Source of the DNA: Zoogloea sp.
GTDB lineage: Bacteria > Pseudomonadota > Gammaproteobacteria > Burkholderiales > Rhodocyclaceae
Assembly: GCF_028689785.1 (NCBI RefSeq)
Contig: NZ_JAQVCN010000034.1
Coordinates: 1-48,000 of the forward strand
Direction of reading: 5' to 3'
DNA: 48,000 nt
Of the stretch, positions 29,377 through 39,076 are shown piece after piece (within the stretch, counting starts at the first letter, position 1; each line of letters begins with the position of its first letter). The notes beneath the pieces are model-generated. The model was not told the origin of the DNA and searched no databases. It saw only the letters and a list, made by a program, of their open reading frames with translations. The position numbers and the translations under genes were made by a program.

Positions 29377-30414
29377 CTAGTTGTTCTGGCCTGAGAGGGC
29401 GCTGGTCAGCAGTCGGGCGGTGACATCGACGATGGGGATCACGCGCTCATAGGCCATTCTGGTTGGGCCGATGACGCCAACCGAGCCGACCACTTGGCCA
29501 TCAACCTGATAGGGGGCTGTGACGACGCTGCAGTCATCCAGCGGGCTGAGGCCACTTTCTCCCCCGATGAAAATCTGCACACCTTTGGCCCTGTTGGATA
29601 TGTCCATCAGCTGCATCAGCCCCGTTTTTTGCTCGAAGAGTTTGAACAGTTCCCGCAGGCGCGCCATGTTGGAAGACAGATCTTCTGCATCCAGGAGATT
29701 GGTCTCCCCTGTGATGACGTAGGTGCTCCGGGTTTCTTCCAGGGCCTCGCTGCCAGCTTCCACGGCGGCGCTCATGAGTTCCGTCATGTCGGAGCGCAAC
29801 TGCTTGAGTTCGTCCTGAATGCGGGTGCGTATTTCTTCGAAGGCTAGTCCGGCGAAATGCTGGTTCAGGTAGTTGGCAGCGCTTACCAACTCGGAAGGCG
29901 AATAGGGGCGTTTGGTGAACAGGATGCGGTTCTGCACGTCTCCGGTGGTCGTGACTAGAATGAGCAGAACCCGGGTGTCCGAAAGGCTGACAAACTCGAT
30001 CTGACGAATTTTTATCGCATCCTGCTTGGGGGAGATGACGACCCCGGCGAAATGCGTCAATCCGGAGAGCATCTGGGAGGCTGCGTTGATGACGCGCTGG
30101 GGTTCTCCCGGCTGGATATGCCCTTTGATTTCTTGCAGTTGTCCGATCCCGAGGGGTTGGACGGTGAGCAGGCTGTCGACGAAAAAGCGGTAGCCCCGCG
30201 CTGTGGGAATCCGGCCAGCCGACGTGTGAGGGCTGGCGATGAAGCCCAGCTCTTCGAGGTCGGACATGACGTTGCGCACGGTGGCGGGCGACAGTTTGAG
30301 TCCGGAGTGCCGTGAGAGCGCCCGCGAGCCCACCGGCTGTCCGTCGGTGATGTAATGCTCGACAAGGGTCTTGAGCAGGACTTGCGAGCGTTGATCGAGG
30401 CTGGTCATGGTCAT
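29377..30414 (-). CDS. hrcA: Heat-inducible transcription repressor HrcA
   Basis: HrcA represses class I heat-shock genes by binding CIRCE operators and is kept active by GroEL. The 345-residue protein has the N-terminal winged helix ([19 protein letters not shown] and [16 protein letters not shown]) and the characteristic C-terminal GAF-like region ending [17 protein letters not shown]. No CIRCE is present anywhere I looked in the window, including before grpE and dnaK, so its target (usually groESL in betaproteobacteria) is elsewhere. ATG 30414 and ATG 30408 are equally possible starts. It is divergent from nadK. Confidence 0.96.
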   Translation of the reverse strand: MTMTSLDQRSQVLLKTLVEHYITDGQPVGSRALSRHSGLKLSPATVRNVMSDLEELGFIASPHTSAGRIPTARGYRFFVDSLLTVQPLGIGQLQEIKGHIQPGEPQRVINAASQMLSGLTHFAGVVISPKQDAIKIRQIEFVSLSDTRVLLILVTTTGDVQNRILFTKRPYSPSELVSAANYLNQHFAGLAFEEIRTRIQDELKQLRSDMTELMSAAVEAGSEALEETRSTYVITGETNLLDAEDLSSNMARLRELFKLFEQKTGLMQLMDISNRAKGVQIFIGGESGLSPLDDCSVVTAPYQVDGQVVGSVGVIGPTRMAYERVIPIVDVTARLLTSALSGQNN

Positions 30415-30540
30415 GGGTTTTTGAGGACGCCCCGATTCTAAGGAAGGGCGACGGCCGTGAGAAGCACCGTTAGCAGGCGTGGCCCGAGTTTTACCGCGGC
30501 GGGCTGCGGCGCCGAGGAAGAATGTGGTTTAATCAAATCC

Positions 30541-31425
30541 ATGACCTGCGAGTTCAAGACAATAGCGCTGATAGGCAAATATCAGAGCCCGGAAGTGGCG
30601 GAAGCAGTCCTTCGCCTGGCCAGTTATTTGAGGGGCCTCGGGCTCAGTGTTCTGATCGAACAGGGTACCGCAAGTTCAACCGGGTTGACGGCGGGTTTTG
30701 CTGTGGCCAGCTATGAGGAAATCGGTGCCCGTGCTTGTTTGGCTGTCGTTCTGGGAGGTGATGGTTCCCTGTTGAACAGTGCCTGCCGGTTAGCCGAATA
30801 CAACGTGCCCCTGGTTGGCGTCAATCAGGGGCGGCTTGGATTCCTGACCGATATTTCCCGCGAGGTAGCACTCGAGAAAGTTGGTGAAATTCTGGAGGGC
30901 CGCTTCACTGAGGAAAGCCGGGTGTTGCTGGATGCCGAGATCTTGCGCAACGGCCAGCGGGTGTTTCACACCGTTGCCCTGAACGATGTTGTAGTTAACA
31001 AGGGTGATCTTGGGCGCATGATCGAGTTTGATCTGCGCATCGATGGCGAGTTTGTCTATACCCAGCGCTCCGACGGCATGATCATCTCCACTCCCACCGG
31101 TTCCACGGCCTACGCCCTGTCGGCAAATGGCCCCATCCTTCACCCGAGTGTCGACGGAATCGCGCTTGTGCCCATGTGTCCGCATACGCTGACTGCCCGG
31201 CCCATTACCTTGCCCGATCGTTGCCAAATCGAGATAGTCCTGCTGCCGCCCCATGACTCGCGGGTCCATTTTGATGGGCAAACCCGATATGACACTCGGG
31301 CCGGTGATTCAGTGCGGATCACCCGCTCGCCCCATAGGGTTCGTCTGCTTCATCCTGTTGGATACAGCTACTTCGCGATGTTGCGTGAGAAGCTGCACTG
31401 GAGTTCAACTCCTCGCCACAGCTGA
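30541..31425 (+). CDS. nadK: NAD kinase
   Basis: NadK phosphorylates NAD to NADP with ATP or polyphosphate. The 294-residue protein has the GGDGS motif (VVLGGDGSLLNSA), NQGRLGFLTDI and the NAD-binding STPTGSTAYALSANGPI. The ATG at 30541 gives the standard N-terminus FKTIALIGKY; an upstream in-frame extension reads as non-homologous. hrcA divergent from nadK-recN is a conserved proteobacterial layout. The 126-base shared upstream region holds no convincing promoter that I could identify. Confidence 0.96.
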   Translation: MTCEFKTIALIGKYQSPEVAEAVLRLASYLRGLGLSVLIEQGTASSTGLTAGFAVASYEEIGARACLAVVLGGDGSLLNSACRLAEYNVPLVGVNQGRLGFLTDISREVALEKVGEILEGRFTEESRVLLDAEILRNGQRVFHTVALNDVVVNKGDLGRMIEFDLRIDGEFVYTQRSDGMIISTPTGSTAYALSANGPILHPSVDGIALVPMCPHTLTARPITLPDRCQIEIVLLPPHDSRVHFDGQTRYDTRAGDSVRITRSPHRVRLLHPVGYSYFAMLREKLHWSSTPRHS

Positions 31426-31458
31426 TTTTTCGTTTTTCGTTCTTCTTTCTCCCCCCCC

Positions 31459-33120
31459 ATGCTGCGCCATCTCACCATTCGTGACTTTGTCATCGTCGAC
31501 CAGCTTGAGCTGGATTTTGGCGCTGGTTTCGGGGCGCTGACCGGCGAAACTGGCGCTGGCAAGTCGATTCTTCTTGATGCGCTAGGGCTTGCCCTCGGAG
31601 GCAAGGCTGAGGCAGGGGTTGTGCGAACAGGTTGCATGAAGGCGGAAATCGTTGCCGAGTTTGATGTGCCGGCTGGTGGCCCTCTGCACCGTTGGCTGGT
31701 GGGTGAGGCCTTGGGGGGCGACGACGACGCGGTGTTGCTGCGCAGGGTGGTCGAGAGCAGTGGCCGGTCAAAGGCCTGGCTCAATGGCACGCCGGTGGTC
31801 TTGAGCCAGCTGCGCGTGGCAGGGGAGTTGCTGGCTGACATTCACGGGCAGCATGCCCATCATGCCCTTCTGCGTGGGGATGCCCAGCTTGCACTGGTGG
31901 ATGCCCACGGCGGCCTGCAGGCGCAAGCCCGGGAGGTATCCGAGCTGTATCGGAGCTGGTCGGCCTTGCGCCGTGCTCGTGAGCTGGCGGAGGAGGATGC
32001 ATCGTCCTCCGAGCGTGAGCGTGAGTTGCTGGGCTGGCAAGTGAGTGAGCTGAACGAGTTGGCGTTCGATCTCGATGATTGGCGCGCTCTGAATCAGGAG
32101 CAAGCCCGTCTGGCCCATGCGGCAAGTCTGATCGAGGGTGGTGCCGAAGTGCTGGAAGGGCTTGTGGAGGGCGAGTACGCAGTCGCTCCCCAACTCGACC
32201 GGTTGCTGGGCCGGGTTGCCGAGATGGCGGCGCATGACGCTCAGTTGGCCGATGTGCAGGAACTGCTGGGGAGTGCCAGCATCCAGCTCGACGAAGCCAT
32301 CCATGCGATGCGTCGCTACCGGGATCGGCTTGATCTGGATCCTCTGCGACTGAGCGAGATTGATCAGCGCATTCAAGCCATCACTGGAATGGCTCGAAAA
32401 TACCGGGTGGCACCGGAAGACTTGCCGGAGGTTCTGGCGGAGAGCGTGAGCCGCCTGGAGCGCCTGAGGCGTCAGTCCGATCCCGTGGCGCTGGCCCGGG
32501 ACGAAGCGCTGGCTCGCCAAGCCTACATGGTACCGGCTCAGGCCTTGTCGGAGGCGCGCCGCAAGGTGGCTGCCGAGTTGTCGTCGGCGGTTACAGAGGC
32601 GATGCAGTCACTTGCCATGTCCGGGGCTCGCTTTGAAATTGCCCTCCATCAGGTGGAGGAGGGGGCAGTCTGTGGTCTCGAGAACGTCGAGTTCCTGGTG
32701 GCGGCGAATGCCAGCCAGCCCTTGCGCTCGATGGCCAAGGTGGCCTCGGGTGGTGAGCTTTCGCGTATTGGTCTGGCCATTCAGGTCATCACCAGCCGTA
32801 ACGCCGCAACGCCAACCCTTATTTTTGATGAGGTGGATGTGGGGATCGGGGGGCGGGTGGCTGAGATCGTCGGCCGTCTATTGCATCAGCTGGGTGTTGA
32901 TCGTCAGGTCTTGTGTGTTACCCATCTCCCTCAGGTGGCGGCCCAGGCGGACTGGCAGTGGAATATCTCCAAAGAAACCCGGAACGGTGAAACCCTGTCT
33001 CGAATGCGCTTGCTTGATGCGTCCGGCCGGATAGAGGAAATTGCACGCATGCTGGGTGGGGTCAATATTACGGATACGACCCGCAGGCATGCTGCGGAGA
33101 TGCTCTCCCTGCAAGCCTAA
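31459..33120 (+). CDS. recN: DNA repair protein RecN
   Basis: An SMC-like ATPase acting early in double-strand break repair. The 553 residues show the Walker A motif GETGAGKS, a central coiled-coil pair (about 150-370), the ABC signature VASGGELSRIGLAIQVI and Walker B PTLIFDEVDVGIGG. The start ATG is preceded by a C-run without a ribosome site. No LexA box (CTGT-N8-ACAG) is seen in the 33-base gap after nadK, so SOS control would have to come from further upstream. Confidence 0.96.
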   Translation: MLRHLTIRDFVIVDQLELDFGAGFGALTGETGAGKSILLDALGLALGGKAEAGVVRTGCMKAEIVAEFDVPAGGPLHRWLVGEALGGDDDAVLLRRVVESSGRSKAWLNGTPVVLSQLRVAGELLADIHGQHAHHALLRGDAQLALVDAHGGLQAQAREVSELYRSWSALRRARELAEEDASSSERERELLGWQVSELNELAFDLDDWRALNQEQARLAHAASLIEGGAEVLEGLVEGEYAVAPQLDRLLGRVAEMAAHDAQLADVQELLGSASIQLDEAIHAMRRYRDRLDLDPLRLSEIDQRIQAITGMARKYRVAPEDLPEVLAESVSRLERLRRQSDPVALARDEALARQAYMVPAQALSEARRKVAAELSSAVTEAMQSLAMSGARFEIALHQVEEGAVCGLENVEFLVAANASQPLRSMAKVASGGELSRIGLAIQVITSRNAATPTLIFDEVDVGIGGRVAEIVGRLLHQLGVDRQVLCVTHLPQVAAQADWQWNISKETRNGETLSRMRLLDASGRIEEIARMLGGVNITDTTRRHAAEMLSLQA

Positions 33121-33133
33121 GGAGCGATCGGCT

Positions 33134-33186
33134 GGCAGCGGCAGGGGGCACGTCCCCGGAGCGTGGTGGCCGGACCTGCCACTGCC
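33134..33186. other. Inverted repeat between recN and fur
   Basis: ggcagcggcag (33134-33144) and ctgccactgcc (33176-33186) pair with one mismatch around a 31-base loop that contains its own gggg-N5-cccc stem. It sits between convergent stops. It may act as a bidirectional terminator, but no T-run follows. Confidence 0.35.
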
Positions 33187-33192
33187 TTGCGC

Positions 33193-33630
33193 TCAGTTGT
33201 TGCCGGGCTTGTTGGGGCAGGCCGCTTTCTGACAGTCAGCGTACAGATAGAGGGCATGCTCTTTGACGGCGAAACCTCTCTCGGCGGCGATGCGGTTCTG
33301 ACGCTCTTCGATCTCCGGGTCAAAGAACTCCTCGACCTTGCCGCATTGCAGGCACACCAGATGGTCATGGTGATGACCTTCGTTGAGCTCGAACACCGCC
33401 TTGCCGGACTCAAAGTAATGACGCTCAAGCAGGCCGGCCTGCTCAAACTGCGTGAGAACCCGATAGACGGTGGCCAGGCCGATGTCCATATCTTCGCTGA
33501 TCAGTAGGCGATAGACGTCTTCAGCAGTGAGGTGACGGTTTTCTGCCTTCTGGAACAGGTCAAGGATCTTGAGGCGCGGGAAGGTCGCCTTGAGACCGAT
33601 GTTTTTGAGGTTCTGAGAATTGTTGGACAT
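33193..33630 (-). CDS. fur: Ferric uptake regulator
   Basis: Fur is the Fe(II)-dependent repressor of iron uptake. The 145-residue protein has the winged-helix DNA-binding half ([30 protein letters not shown]) and the metal-binding dimerisation half ([17 protein letters not shown]; the CPNKPGNN tail retains the last cysteine). It is divergent from bamE with a 122-base gap, the common proteobacterial fur/smpA arrangement. No clear Fur box was seen in the gap. Confidence 0.97.
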   Translation of the reverse strand: MSNNSQNLKNIGLKATFPRLKILDLFQKAENRHLTAEDVYRLLISEDMDIGLATVYRVLTQFEQAGLLERHYFESGKAVFELNEGHHHDHLVCLQCGKVEEFFDPEIEERQNRIAAERGFAVKEHALYLYADCQKAACPNKPGNN

Positions 33631-33652
33631 GGAGACCCCGAAGAACTGAAGA

Positions 33653-33676
33653 GGCCGGCCAGAAACCTAGCCGGCC
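33653..33676. promoter_or_regulatory. GC-rich inverted repeat in the fur-bamE divergent region
   Basis: ggccggc-N10-gccggcc lies in the fur leader, next to a TATGATATAG stretch (33680-33689) that looks like a -10 element for bamE. It does not resemble an AT-rich Fur box. It may be an operator or an mRNA hairpin. Confidence 0.35.
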
Positions 33677-33752
33677 CCGTATGATATAGTTTCCGACCTT
33701 CGTTGAGAATGCGGCTTCCACGCCGACGCTCTCCCCCGCCTTCCGAGACGCC

Positions 33753-34097
33753 ATGCGCACACTGCTTGCTTCTGCACTTCTGATCGCGGCCCTTTCGGGT
33801 TGCTCGTCCACTTCTGATTTCTTGCGGCCATATCGGATTGATGTCCGCCAGGGAAACTTTGTGTCCCAAGAGATGGTGGCTCAGCTCAAGCCCGGCATGA
33901 GTCGTGATCAGGTGCGTTTTGTTCTTGGTGCACCGTTGCTGATGGATGTCTTCCACAGCGATCGCTGGGACTATGTCTATCGTTTTCAGCCGGGCAAGGG
34001 GCAAGTTCAGGAGCGGCGCCTGACTGTGATTTTCGAGGATGGCAAGCTCCTCCGGCTTGACGGCGACGTACGTTCCGAGGAGGTCGGGGCTCAGTGA
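33753..34097 (+). CDS. bamE: Outer membrane protein assembly factor BamE (SmpA)
   Basis: BamE is the small lipoprotein of the BAM complex that inserts beta-barrel proteins. The 114 residues start with a lipoprotein signal (lipobox LSGC, Cys17) and contain the conserved SmpA/OmlA segments GNFVSQEMVAQLKPGMSRDQV, FVLGAPLLMDVFHSDRWDYVY and LTVIFEDGKL. It is divergent from fur and lies 57 bases upstream of dapB, as in many betaproteobacteria. Confidence 0.95.
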   Translation: MRTLLASALLIAALSGCSSTSDFLRPYRIDVRQGNFVSQEMVAQLKPGMSRDQVRFVLGAPLLMDVFHSDRWDYVYRFQPGKGQVQERRLTVIFEDGKLLRLDGDVRSEEVGAQ

Positions 34098-34961
<864 letters not shown>

Positions 34962-35093
34962 CTGAGGCCCGCATGGGCTGCTCAAGATGGGGAGGGGGGT
35001 GCCGTTATAGGAGGTATTCCCGGGTAGGCGTGTCGGCTGGTCTGGCGCGCCTTCTTTGTTTTTGCCGTGCCCTCATGATACCTGGCAGCCTAC

Positions 35094-37691
35094 GTGAATC
35101 GTCCTGAGTTGGAGTCCATCGCCGCTGATGCCGATCTCGGGCGTGCCCTGAGAGACTTTCTGCGGGAGCAGTCAGCAACAGACGGCCTCGTTGAGGGGCA
35201 GGGTGCAGTCCATGCCTCGACGGTCGAGTTGATGGCGGTGGTGCGCGGTTTAGTGGCTGCACGTGAGCGGGCAGAGCGGACTGCCGTGGAGACGGGGAAG
35301 CGCCTTGAGCTGGCGCTGCAGAACACGGACGGCGGATTGTGGGACTGGGATCTCGTTGGTGGGGGGATCGTGTTCGATGATTCCTGGAGGCGGGCTCTCG
35401 GTTACGATGAAGCCGAATGTTCGAGCGACTTTTCGTCGTGGTTGCCGCTACTTCATCCGGACGATCTGTTGATTACCCGCCATCAGTTGGTAACGCATCT
35501 CCGGGGCGAGCTGGATTTTTTTGAAACCCAGTTTCGTGTCGCGCCCAAGGCGGGAGGCTGGCGCTGGATGCTGGTTCGAGGCAGGGCTTCCGGTCGGGGG
35601 GAGGATGGGCGCTGGACGCGGATGGTTGGCACCTACTGGGACGTCACCCAGGCCAAGTGTGCGGAGCTGGAGCTGCTTCATGCCAAGGAGCAGGCTGAGG
35701 CTGCCAATCGCGCCAAGAGTGATTTCCTGGCCAATATGAGTCACGAGATCCGCACGCCGATGAACGGAATCATTGGAATGACCGAGCTGGTTCTGGATAC
35801 GCAGCTGGATGACGAGCAGCGAGAGTACCTGAACACGGTCAAGAGTTCGGCTGACTCTCTGCTCCGGATTATCAATGATGTGCTTGATTTCTCGAAGATC
35901 GAGGCGGGGCATCTCAGCCTTGAGCGGGTGGAGTTTTCGCTTCCGGATCTTCTTGGCGATACGATGAAGTCCTTGGCTTTGCGCTCGTATCAGAAAGGGG
36001 TTGAGTGCTTCTATTCGGTCGCTCAGGAGGTTCCGAGTTTCTTGCTGGGAGACCCAACCCGCTTGCGCCAAGTGTTGACCAACCTTGTCGGGAATGCCAT
36101 CAAGTTCACTGAGCGGGGCGAGGTGGAGGTGTCGGTAAGTGCCCGTGAGGTTGAGGGTGGGGAGTGTGTTCTCGAGTTCTCTGTGCGGGATTCCGGGGTG
36201 GGTATCCCGGAAGACAAGCACGAGGCGGTTTTCGGTGCGTTTTCGCAGGCTGACGAGTCCACGACCCGGAAATACGGTGGGACGGGGCTGGGGCTGGCGA
36301 TCTGTCGGCGGATTGTAGAGCTCATGGGGGGGGCTATCACCTTGAGCAGTCGGCCCGGAGAGGGGAGCACCTTCCGTTTCTCTGTGCATGTGGGTGTGGG
36401 GCTGGCGCGAAGGAGTGAGGTGCCGGTGCTGGGTGCCCGTCGGGCCTTGTTGGGTGTCCGTAATTCGGCCCTGCGTCGTAGTGTTGGAGCTCAGTTGCGG
36501 TCTCTGGGGCTGGATGTACGGGAAGCTGATAGTGGCGAGGCGTTGGAGGAGATGCTGGCTTTGGCGAGCAAGCTCAATACGCCTTATGACTGGGTTCTCA
36601 TGGAGACGGCGATGCCTGCGCCTGGCGGCTACGCGCTGGCGGAGAAGCTGTTCCAGGGCTGGCCGCGCCTTGATCGCGTCATCATGATGCTTGATGCCAA
36701 TACGCAGCGCGGGGATACGGTCAAGTGCGAGCGTCTCAAGGTTGGTGCGCGTCTGATCAAGCCTTTTTCGCGCAGTGATCTGATTGATGCTCTCGGTCTG
36801 GCGCTTCATGGGGCTACGGCGGCGGAAGAGCGCTTTCTGGCTTTTGAGGCCGAGCAGACATTTGCCTGTACGCCGCCCCCATCGCGTACAGGCCAGCGCC
36901 TCAAGATTCTGTTGGTCGAAGACAATCCGGTCAATCAGACGGTTGCTGTGAAGATGCTTGAAAAAGTGGGGCACACCATCATCGTTGCTGCCAATGGCCG
37001 GGAGGCGCTTGATTTGTTCGACAAGGAGCGCTTCGACCTCATTCTGATGGATGTGCAGATGCCGGTGATGGGCGGGTTGGAGGCCACCCAGGCCATCCGT
37101 GCCCGTGAGGCCCGGCGAAGCTGGGCGGCCGGGGGAAAGTGGCAGTCAACTCCGATTGTGGCAATGACCGCCCACGCGATGCAAGGCGACAGGGATCGCT
37201 GCTTGATGGCGGGCATGGACGACTACATCGCTAAGCCGATCAAGCCTGTGGAGCTGCATGGAGTGATAGATCGGGTGATGGGGGATATCGACGATGCTCC
37301 GCAGGTGGGCGGCGCCCGGGCGGCGAGCTGTATTGATGTGGGGGCGGATGCGGCGATCGCCGACATCGGTGCCACCCGGGAGTTGCTTGATGGCGATGAG
37401 GCCGCCCTGCAACAGCTCATCAGCCTGTTCTTCAGTGATCTTGAGCGTAATCGAAAGGCGTTGGAGCTCGCTCAGCGCAACTCTGATTTTGCGTCGATCC
37501 GCAGTCTGGCCCACTCTATCAAGGGGTCGGCGGGTGTCTTCAATGCAGCAGGTGCCTTGGCTGCAGCCCAGCGGCTCGAAAATGCGGGCAAGGAGCAGGA
37601 TCGTGCTGCGGTTCGTCGGGAGTTGCCGGAACTGCTCAACGAGCTTGGGAGTCTTGCGGGCGTGCTGCGTCGGGCGCGTGGGGGGCGGTGA
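35094..37691 (+). CDS. Hybrid sensor histidine kinase (PAS-HisKA-HATPase-pseudoREC-REC-HPt)
   Basis: An 865-residue phosphorelay kinase without transmembrane segments. Domains: an N-terminal helix region, a PAS fold (about 70-190, PAS_3-like GGLWDWDL to YWDVTQAK), HisKA with H217 in [10 protein letters not shown], HATPase with N box VGNAIKFTE and the G boxes DSGVGIPED and GTGLGL, and a first receiver-like domain (about 446-570). That domain lacks the acidic pair and has E504 where Asp should be ([12 protein letters not shown]). A full receiver follows (about 603-728, ED609-610, D653 in LMDVQMP, K714), then an HPt domain with H807 in [10 protein letters not shown]. The GTG start has no good ribosome site, but a stop lies just upstream in frame. 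No response regulator gene is adjacent, so its output is unknown. It resembles BarA-type unorthodox kinases but is soluble. Confidence 0.93.
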   Translation: MNRPELESIAADADLGRALRDFLREQSATDGLVEGQGAVHASTVELMAVVRGLVAARERAERTAVETGKRLELALQNTDGGLWDWDLVGGGIVFDDSWRRALGYDEAECSSDFSSWLPLLHPDDLLITRHQLVTHLRGELDFFETQFRVAPKAGGWRWMLVRGRASGRGEDGRWTRMVGTYWDVTQAKCAELELLHAKEQAEAANRAKSDFLANMSHEIRTPMNGIIGMTELVLDTQLDDEQREYLNTVKSSADSLLRIINDVLDFSKIEAGHLSLERVEFSLPDLLGDTMKSLALRSYQKGVECFYSVAQEVPSFLLGDPTRLRQVLTNLVGNAIKFTERGEVEVSVSAREVEGGECVLEFSVRDSGVGIPEDKHEAVFGAFSQADESTTRKYGGTGLGLAICRRIVELMGGAITLSSRPGEGSTFRFSVHVGVGLARRSEVPVLGARRALLGVRNSALRRSVGAQLRSLGLDVREADSGEALEEMLALASKLNTPYDWVLMETAMPAPGGYALAEKLFQGWPRLDRVIMMLDANTQRGDTVKCERLKVGARLIKPFSRSDLIDALGLALHGATAAEERFLAFEAEQTFACTPPPSRTGQRLKILLVEDNPVNQTVAVKMLEKVGHTIIVAANGREALDLFDKERFDLILMDVQMPVMGGLEATQAIRAREARRSWAAGGKWQSTPIVAMTAHAMQGDRDRCLMAGMDDYIAKPIKPVELHGVIDRVMGDIDDAPQVGGARAASCIDVGADAAIADIGATRELLDGDEAALQQLISLFFSDLERNRKALELAQRNSDFASIRSLAHSIKGSAGVFNAAGALAAAQRLENAGKEQDRAAVRRELPELLNELGSLAGVLRRARGGR

Positions 37692-37727
37692 GCTTGTCAG
37701 CGCCCTGTCAGTTTTCTGAAGTCGGAT

Positions 37728-37756
37728 TTGCCCGAAATCTCACCACGGGCTATAAT
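37728..37756 (+). promoter_or_regulatory. Sigma-70 promoter of carAB
   Basis: TTGCCC (37728-37733), a 17-base spacer and a perfect TATAAT (37751-37756). Transcription would begin near 37763, about 100 bases before the carA GTG. Confidence 0.72.
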
Positions 37757-37770
37757 TAGAAAGTTTCTCA

Positions 37771-37803
37771 GCGGGATGGCCACTCAAGGCTGATCCCGTT
37801 TTT
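37771..37803 (+). terminator. Terminator-like hairpin in the carA leader
   Basis: cgggat (37772-37777) pairs with atcccg (37793-37798), with an inner gcc/ggc pairing, followed at once by TTTTT. It lies after the carA promoter and before its ribosome site, so it may attenuate carAB transcription. It could instead only end read-through from the kinase gene. Confidence 0.6.
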
Positions 37804-37862
37804 CATGTGTAGCTTGGCTGCCCATGTCTGTCGTCCAATCACAAGATTTCGAGGAGTTCACC

Positions 37863-39005
37863 GTGTCAGCTTTCCCGCCCGCCATTCTTGCTCTTGCCGA
37901 CGGGACGGTGTTTTACGGTAAAGGCATCGGGGCGATAGGGATGACAACCGGTGAGGTGGTGTTCAACACCTCGATGTCCGGTTATCAGGAAATCCTCACC
38001 GACCCCAGCTACTGTCGTCAGATCGTTACGCTCACCTATCCGCACATCGGTAACACCGGTATCAATCGGGAAGATTGTGAGGCCGACAAGGTCTACGCAG
38101 CGGGCCTGGTCATTCGCGATCTGCCCATGTTGGCGTCCAACTGGCGCTGCGAGCAGACGCTGGATGCCTACCTCAAGTCCGAGAACATCGTCGCCATTGC
38201 AGGTATCGATACCCGTAAGCTCACCCGCATCCTCCGGGAGAAGGGCGCGCAGAGCGGCTGTATTCTTACTGCAGCAAGCGCTGCCGAGCTCAATGTGGAG
38301 GCTGCGCTTGCCCAGGCCCGCGCATTCCCGGGGCTCGCCGGCATGGATTTGGCCAAGGTGGTATCTGCTTCGGTGGCCTATCCGTGGACCGAAGGTGAGT
38401 GGCAGCTCGACAAGGGCTATGTGCCCCAGCAGAGCGCCCGCTTCCATGTGGTGGCCTTTGACTACGGTGTTAAACGCAACATCCTCCGCATGCTTGCCGA
38501 GCGTGGGTGCCGTCTCACCGTGGTGCCGGCGCAGACTCCCGCGGCAGAAGTGCTTGCGCTCAACCCCGATGGTGTCTTCCTCTCCAATGGCCCTGGTGAT
38601 CCCGAGCCGTGTGATTACGCGATTGAAGCGATTCGCGCGATTCTCGCCAAGGGCGTTCCGACTTTCGGTATCTGTCTGGGGCATCAGCTCCTGGCTCTCG
38701 CGTCTGGCGCCAAAACCATGAAGATGAAGTTTGGTCATCATGGTGCCAACCATCCAGTCAAGGATCTCGATTCCGGTCAGGTCCTGATCACCAGTCAGAA
38801 TCATGGTTTTGCCGTCGATGCGGCAAGCTTGCCGGCCAATCTCCGGGCAACCCATGTGTCTCTCTTCGATGGCAGTCTGCAGGGCCTTGCTCGGACCGAT
38901 GTCCCGGCCTTCTGTTTTCAGGGTCACCCTGAAGCGAGCCCCGGTCCCCACGATGTGGCCTACCTGTTCGATCGATTCATTTCGCTGATGGAGGCGAGGG
39001 GCTGA
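37863..39005 (+). CDS. carA: Carbamoyl-phosphate synthase small (glutaminase) subunit
   Basis: CarA hydrolyses glutamine and channels ammonia to CarB, for arginine and pyrimidine synthesis. The GTG at 37863 has GAGGAG 6 bases upstream and yields 380 residues, the family's usual length; the in-frame ATG at 37824 would add 13 residues without homology. The class I amidotransferase domain has the nucleophile C271 in [13 protein letters not shown] and the catalytic His in [11 protein letters not shown]. The N-terminal domain shows [18 protein letters not shown]. It is followed by carB after 71 bases. Confidence 0.97.
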   Translation: MSAFPPAILALADGTVFYGKGIGAIGMTTGEVVFNTSMSGYQEILTDPSYCRQIVTLTYPHIGNTGINREDCEADKVYAAGLVIRDLPMLASNWRCEQTLDAYLKSENIVAIAGIDTRKLTRILREKGAQSGCILTAASAAELNVEAALAQARAFPGLAGMDLAKVVSASVAYPWTEGEWQLDKGYVPQQSARFHVVAFDYGVKRNILRMLAERGCRLTVVPAQTPAAEVLALNPDGVFLSNGPGDPEPCDYAIEAIRAILAKGVPTFGICLGHQLLALASGAKTMKMKFGHHGANHPVKDLDSGQVLITSQNHGFAVDAASLPANLRATHVSLFDGSLQGLARTDVPAFCFQGHPEASPGPHDVAYLFDRFISLMEARG

Positions 39006-39076
39006 AGCCGATAGCTGTGAGGGCATCCGTCGAGGTGCCACCCCTGAACCGTCAGCTTTCCAGTCTCTGAAGAACC

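Noticed and set aside
31426-31458. LexA box before recN
   Set aside because: The gap is a T/C-rich tract with no CTGT-N8-ACAG pattern.
35009-35107. AGGAGG at 35009 with a 25-codon GTG frame at 35030 before the hybrid kinase
   Set aside because: The spacing of about 15 bases is too long and the peptide has no recognisable features; likely chance.
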